Source of the DNA: Fimiplasma intestinipullorum
GTDB taxonomy: Bacteria > Bacillota_I > Bacilli_A > Erysipelotrichales > Coprobacillaceae
Length of the DNA stretch: 64,000 bases
Reading direction: 5' to 3'
Assembly: GCA_018715065.1 (NCBI GenBank)
Contig: DVMJ01000014.1
Coordinates: 13,398 to 77,397 of the forward strand
In this document: piece by piece, positions 60,884 through 64,000 of the stretch
Numbering within the stretch: the first letter of the stretch is position 1
How the letters are laid out: each line of letters opens with the position of its first letter
The notes under the pieces: generated by a model
What the model was told of the DNA's origin: nothing
The model's database searches: none
The model's input: the letters and a program-made list of their open reading frames with translations, nothing else
Translations under genes and position numbers: made by a program

Positions 60884-63451
60884 TTATTGAGTGATGGTTT
60901 TGAAAGACAGCAGTCTTTCAATTTCGTTTAATGAGGTTCTAATCTTTAATTGACTGGTTTCAAGCATACTGATTTTAGCCGTTTCTTCATCGATAGAATC
61001 TGATATAATCTGTAATTCCGGATTTAATTCAACGATATTTTTTTCAATCGTCGCACTCAATTCGTCCTGCCATTTTTGATAGCTGCTATGATAATTTTCA
61101 TTCATATCGTTCGCAATGCTTTCCATATTTTCTGCTACGGTCCGATTGTATTCTTTAGCTAATTTATTGGTATTTAGTTTTTCATAAACAAATAGGTTCA
61201 GTCCCAATAAGCGGCCTTGCAGGAATTTAGGTTTTACAAAGATGCTATTAGCATGATCGTCGTATGAAATATTCTTATAGTTAAAGATTAAGGCTGACAG
61301 ATTCTCTTTCTGTTTATCCGTGAGCGCGTCACTGACGGTAACGATTTCGATCAGTTTGTTCTTTAATAACTGAGAATTGTTTTCCCAGTAGCTGCAGGCG
61401 ATATGATTGATCTTTTGGGTTGCGTCCTCCATGTTGCGTCTATAAATTTCGATGACTTCACTCAGTACTTCATCAGCAGTTTCTGACCAGGCACTTTTTT
61501 GCGTAGAATCAAGTTCTTTTTTAGATTCATAGATGGTTTCGAAATCTTTTTTCAGATCTTTAGCTGTATTTGAAAGGGAGTCTTTGATTTCTGTGATAGA
61601 AAAGTCTTTGACCCGTTTAAGGAAATTACTCTTCATAGTGTCCACTGCCTGGTTGAACGATTGTTGTTTGGTGTCGAGTTGATATTCATCATGATTTTCA
61701 AGGACATATTTTTCGTTTAATGCTTCTATATCGGAGACCTGGAAGTCGTAATTTAAATTTCTTTTAGCGTAGCCATTGATGCCTTCATAAGAAGCTTCTT
61801 TGAATTGGCTATCATAAGCTACACACTGATCACGCATCTGTTGGATTAACTGTTGCTTTTTCTCTTCTAAATCACTCTTGTATTTTTCACGAAGTCGTTT
61901 ACGAGCTTCGACACGATGTGCAATCTTTTCAGTTGTTTTTGATACGACATCAGTCAGCAAAGCATAAACCATCTGACACTTGTTGTAAGCAGAGTATTTG
62001 CTGGCGAAAGTTTCAATTTCATTTTCAATGCTGAATAGACCGCTGTTGGCATAAACAATATTCTTCTGTTCCTTGGATTCGGTAATCATTTTCTGTTTAA
62101 TCTGTTCAGGCATGATGTTATACTGGAAAAGTTGTACACAGTTTTTATTTTCAGAATTAATATAAGAATTACGTAAAAGATTGTACCATTGACGATAGTA
62201 ACTATTGATTAGTTTGCTATCATTTTTGGATCCCAGACCCAAAATAGAAGATACAAAGAAGATTCCACTTGCATACATTTTTTCAACAGTCTTGTATTCT
62301 TTGATATCTTGAATTCGTTTCTCGTTAAATTCGAATAAATCTGCGGTATCTGCTTTATTGATAACAATCATTGTAAACCGTTTATCTAACGCATCAATAT
62401 TTAAAATTCTGTCACAGAGTGATTCATTGTCGACTGAGTCGAGAGCATCATATGTAGTTACCCACACAGGAATACCATTTGAAAAGCCATCCAATGCTTC
62501 TCTCAATGCTTCGATGTGGTCATCATTTGATACTGTATTAGAACCAGGTGTATCAAAAATGACAAACTTATTGCTTGAAGTCCCTAAAAGGCCATTTTTC
62601 GCAAATGCCACCTGAAGTTCAATCATGCTCCCAATTTCAATTGAAGTAGTGTCTCGTTTTTCATAAGCATTAATGAAGTCTAATGCATATGAGAGTCGAC
62701 GCCAAATTGTATCAGGTGCTTTTTTCTGGAGATCTTCATCTAATTCTTTGAGCATTTCGTCATTAGGATTTCCTTTCAGGAGACGATAGCCATTTCCTTC
62801 AAACGATAATTCAATCGCGTCATCCCAGTGGGTAAATTTGATTTTGGCAACATCTTCCTGTGGAGAATTTTGAATTTTAAAGGCCTTAGCAGTCACTGGA
62901 TCTCCACCGCTTGGCAATACTTCACGACCAATCAAGGCATTAATAAAAGTAGATTTACCAGAACTGTAATTTCCAAAAACGCAAATTGGAATAATATCGT
63001 TAAGAGCATCTGAAACTTTGACCAGGCTTTTAGTAATTCCTGGTTCATCTTGGGTAACCCCCTCAATAACAGGCTTGATATCTTCAAAAATATCTTTAGC
63101 ATCATTAAGAATGTATTTGCCATTGTCCAAAATCAGTGAAGAACGTTGTAGTTCGATTTTATTAGCAAATTCATTTTCTTGGCAGACTTTGGCTAATTCA
63201 GCGAATTCTTCTTCCGTTCCTTCGAAAAGAATCTGAACAGGCCCTTTATTCTCCAAGTAGTATTCACTGACAATGATGTCCAGGATCTCTTTGGCATAGA
63301 ATGGTAGGAAGCATTTGCGTGCTTTCTCTTCTCTTAAACGTCCATTAGGCGAGAGAACGCCAACATCTACCCACTGGCTTGTGTTTTCCTGGTAGATCTG
63401 ATACTGGATATCTTGTTTATACGGGTTGCTGATGATTTTGATACATGTCAT
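60884..63451 (-). CDS. Dynamin-like GTPase
   Basis: 855 residues. N-terminal ~150 residues form a separate domain (MTCIKIISNPYKQDIQYQIY). GTPase: G1 CVFGNYSSGKSTFINALIG (160-175), G2 Thr in DPVTAK, G3 FVIFDTPGSN (300-303), G4 VINKAD (365-368). A long helical stalk follows (ETIYESKKELDSTQKSAWSE; NRTVAENMESIANDMNENYH). No clear membrane segment. Bacterial dynamin-like proteins remodel membranes or sense their damage, some in defence. First gene of a four-gene operon; 15-base gap to the HerA-like gene. Confidence 0.88.
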   Translation of the reverse strand: MTCIKIISNPYKQDIQYQIYQENTSQWVDVGVLSPNGRLREEKARKCFLPFYAKEILDIIVSEYYLENKGPVQILFEGTEEEFAELAKVCQENEFANKIELQRSSLILDNGKYILNDAKDIFEDIKPVIEGVTQDEPGITKSLVKVSDALNDIIPICVFGNYSSGKSTFINALIGREVLPSGGDPVTAKAFKIQNSPQEDVAKIKFTHWDDAIELSFEGNGYRLLKGNPNDEMLKELDEDLQKKAPDTIWRRLSYALDFINAYEKRDTTSIEIGSMIELQVAFAKNGLLGTSSNKFVIFDTPGSNTVSNDDHIEALREALDGFSNGIPVWVTTYDALDSVDNESLCDRILNIDALDKRFTMIVINKADTADLFEFNEKRIQDIKEYKTVEKMYASGIFFVSSILGLGSKNDSKLINSYYRQWYNLLRNSYINSENKNCVQLFQYNIMPEQIKQKMITESKEQKNIVYANSGLFSIENEIETFASKYSAYNKCQMVYALLTDVVSKTTEKIAHRVEARKRLREKYKSDLEEKKQQLIQQMRDQCVAYDSQFKEASYEGINGYAKRNLNYDFQVSDIEALNEKYVLENHDEYQLDTKQQSFNQAVDTMKSNFLKRVKDFSITEIKDSLSNTAKDLKKDFETIYESKKELDSTQKSAWSETADEVLSEVIEIYRRNMEDATQKINHIACSYWENNSQLLKNKLIEIVTVSDALTDKQKENLSALIFNYKNISYDDHANSIFVKPKFLQGRLLGLNLFVYEKLNTNKLAKEYNRTVAENMESIANDMNENYHSSYQKWQDELSATIEKNIVELNPELQIISDSIDEETAKISMLETSQLKIRTSLNEIERLLSFKTITQ

Positions 63452-63769
63452 AAATGATTCTCCTTTCGTATATTGCTCTTCATTGGTGTTTGATTCAATG
63501 AAGAAGTAATCGTAACAAAGGTAGTAAAGATTTATTTTACCACCGATAGAAACCGCTTACTTTTAGTTAAGAAAAAGAAGTGACTTCTAGTTCTATATAT
63601 AAAATGTATCACGCATAGATCCAAATTTCAATTTAATCTTTGTTATATTCCATTTGTTTTTGTGAATGTCACTTTAAGCGACATATATGATGAATGAGGC
63701 TATTACTTGTTTTTCATAGATTTCCATTCAAAAACCTTTATATTTATTTAGAGGTAATAGTTATTAATT
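63452..63769 (-). promoter_or_regulatory. Promoter and long leader of the dynamin-HerA-nuclease operon
   Basis: TTGAAA (63631-63626), 17 bases, TACATT (63608-63603) on the minus strand, in the 16-base block AAATTTCAATTTAATC (63623-63638). The leader is about 145 bases and can form a hairpin GGTAGTAAA / TTTACCACC near 63520-63545. The rest up to 63769 is AT-rich with no gene found. Confidence 0.7.
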
Positions 63770-64000
63770 TCATAGACCATCAGACACACTTGCGTTATTG
63801 TAGTAATCTTTAAGCATTTTTCTAGTCATTACAATTGAGTAGCTGACTATTCTCATCATGGAGAACATAAGTTTGTAGCCTTTATATCTATGATTGAATC
63901 TCCAGGCATGTTCCTGTATATATCCATTGATATATTTCTTCGCTATGCCATGGTAGATTCCATCTATATTGCTTTTTATATTTGATATCTGTATATTTAT
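63770..64000 (-). pseudogene. IS1595-like (ISXO2) transposase, C-terminal part at window edge
   Basis: Open from the window edge to TGA at 63772-63770, 76 residues. DGIYHGIAKKYINGYIQEHAWRFNHRYKGYK shortened here to the pattern YHGIAKKYINGYIQEHAWRF and FSMMRIVSYSIV; this K-Y-L-x-x-Y-x-x-E-x-x-W/F-R-F-N-R pattern is typical of ISXO2-like transposase ends. Whether the gene is whole cannot be seen, since it continues outside the window; it could be intact. Confidence 0.7.

Noticed and set aside
1..64000. tRNA, rRNA or CRISPR loci
   Set aside because: No cloverleaf-like sequence, rRNA stretch or regular repeat-spacer array was seen by eye; a covariance search would be needed to exclude small RNAs.

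Overview
The window looks like a chromosomal segment of a low-to-mid GC Firmicute. Strong AGGAGG-type ribosome sites, frequent ATGA overlaps, a vanG-type cluster, an ANTAR/glnA pair and many small gut-Firmicute accessory genes suggest an Erysipelotrichia-like or clostridial gut bacterium; this is inference, since no rRNA or marker protein was compared. There are no tRNA or rRNA genes and no CRISPR array that I can see.

Left part (1-5641, minus strand): a tight biosynthetic operon glnA - ANTAR regulator - pyrG - dapF - dapL, with a consensus promoter and an intrinsic-terminator hairpin in the glnA leader, followed by a CofE-like ligase gene. 5960-9836 (plus): MATE exporter, pyroglutamyl peptidase, KDG-type kinase, ABM monooxygenase and NUDIX hydrolase. 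9930-13806: a split chromate-transporter pair with a divergent LysR regulator, then an ABC ATPase/permease/GntR operon under a very clear operator.

13922-21073 (plus): HAD phosphatase, histidine phosphatase, then a vanG-type glycopeptide-resistance-like cluster: VanR/VanS two-component system, VanG-like D-Ala-D-Ser ligase, VanXY dipeptidase/carboxypeptidase, and VanT serine racemase split into separate membrane and racemase genes. 21118-25985: BioY, and a MarR-controlled heterodimeric ABC exporter. 26123-32411: an accessory run of acetyltransferases, a reductase fused to DUF3781, ACT protein, flavin reductase, nucleoside phosphorylase, NUDIX, cytidine deaminase and DUF1349 protein. 32569-45477: PNPOx-like protein, cupins, truncated MerR, LysR, a YolD/Y-family polymerase module with a divergent S24 repressor, an SDR pseudogene, a DUF1538 membrane protein with a P-II-like partner and MarR regulator, and a WYL regulator followed by GyrI-like, AlkD-like and VOC genes. 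A BrnQ carrier follows.

The right end (47058-64000, almost all minus strand) is the accessory region of greatest interest. It holds zinc-ribbon and lipoprotein genes sharing a repeated extracellular domain, an IS110-family insertion with a candidate guide (bridge) RNA region, a protein kinase/STAND ATPase/TPR fusion with an unknown partner, and an operon made of a dynamin-like GTPase, a HerA-like ATPase with a long Ser/Thr/Asn-rich insert, an EsaD-like nuclease toxin and an EsaG/YezG-like immunity protein. The kinase operon and the GTPase operon have nearly the same promoter: a 16-nt identical block and TTGAAA-N17-TACATT in both. This suggests one co-regulated, apparently undescribed conflict or contact system. 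The C-terminal end of an IS1595-like transposase borders it at the window edge. A 46-nt leader element, identical but for one base, precedes both the vanG-like ligase gene and the zinc-ribbon gene 31 kb away.
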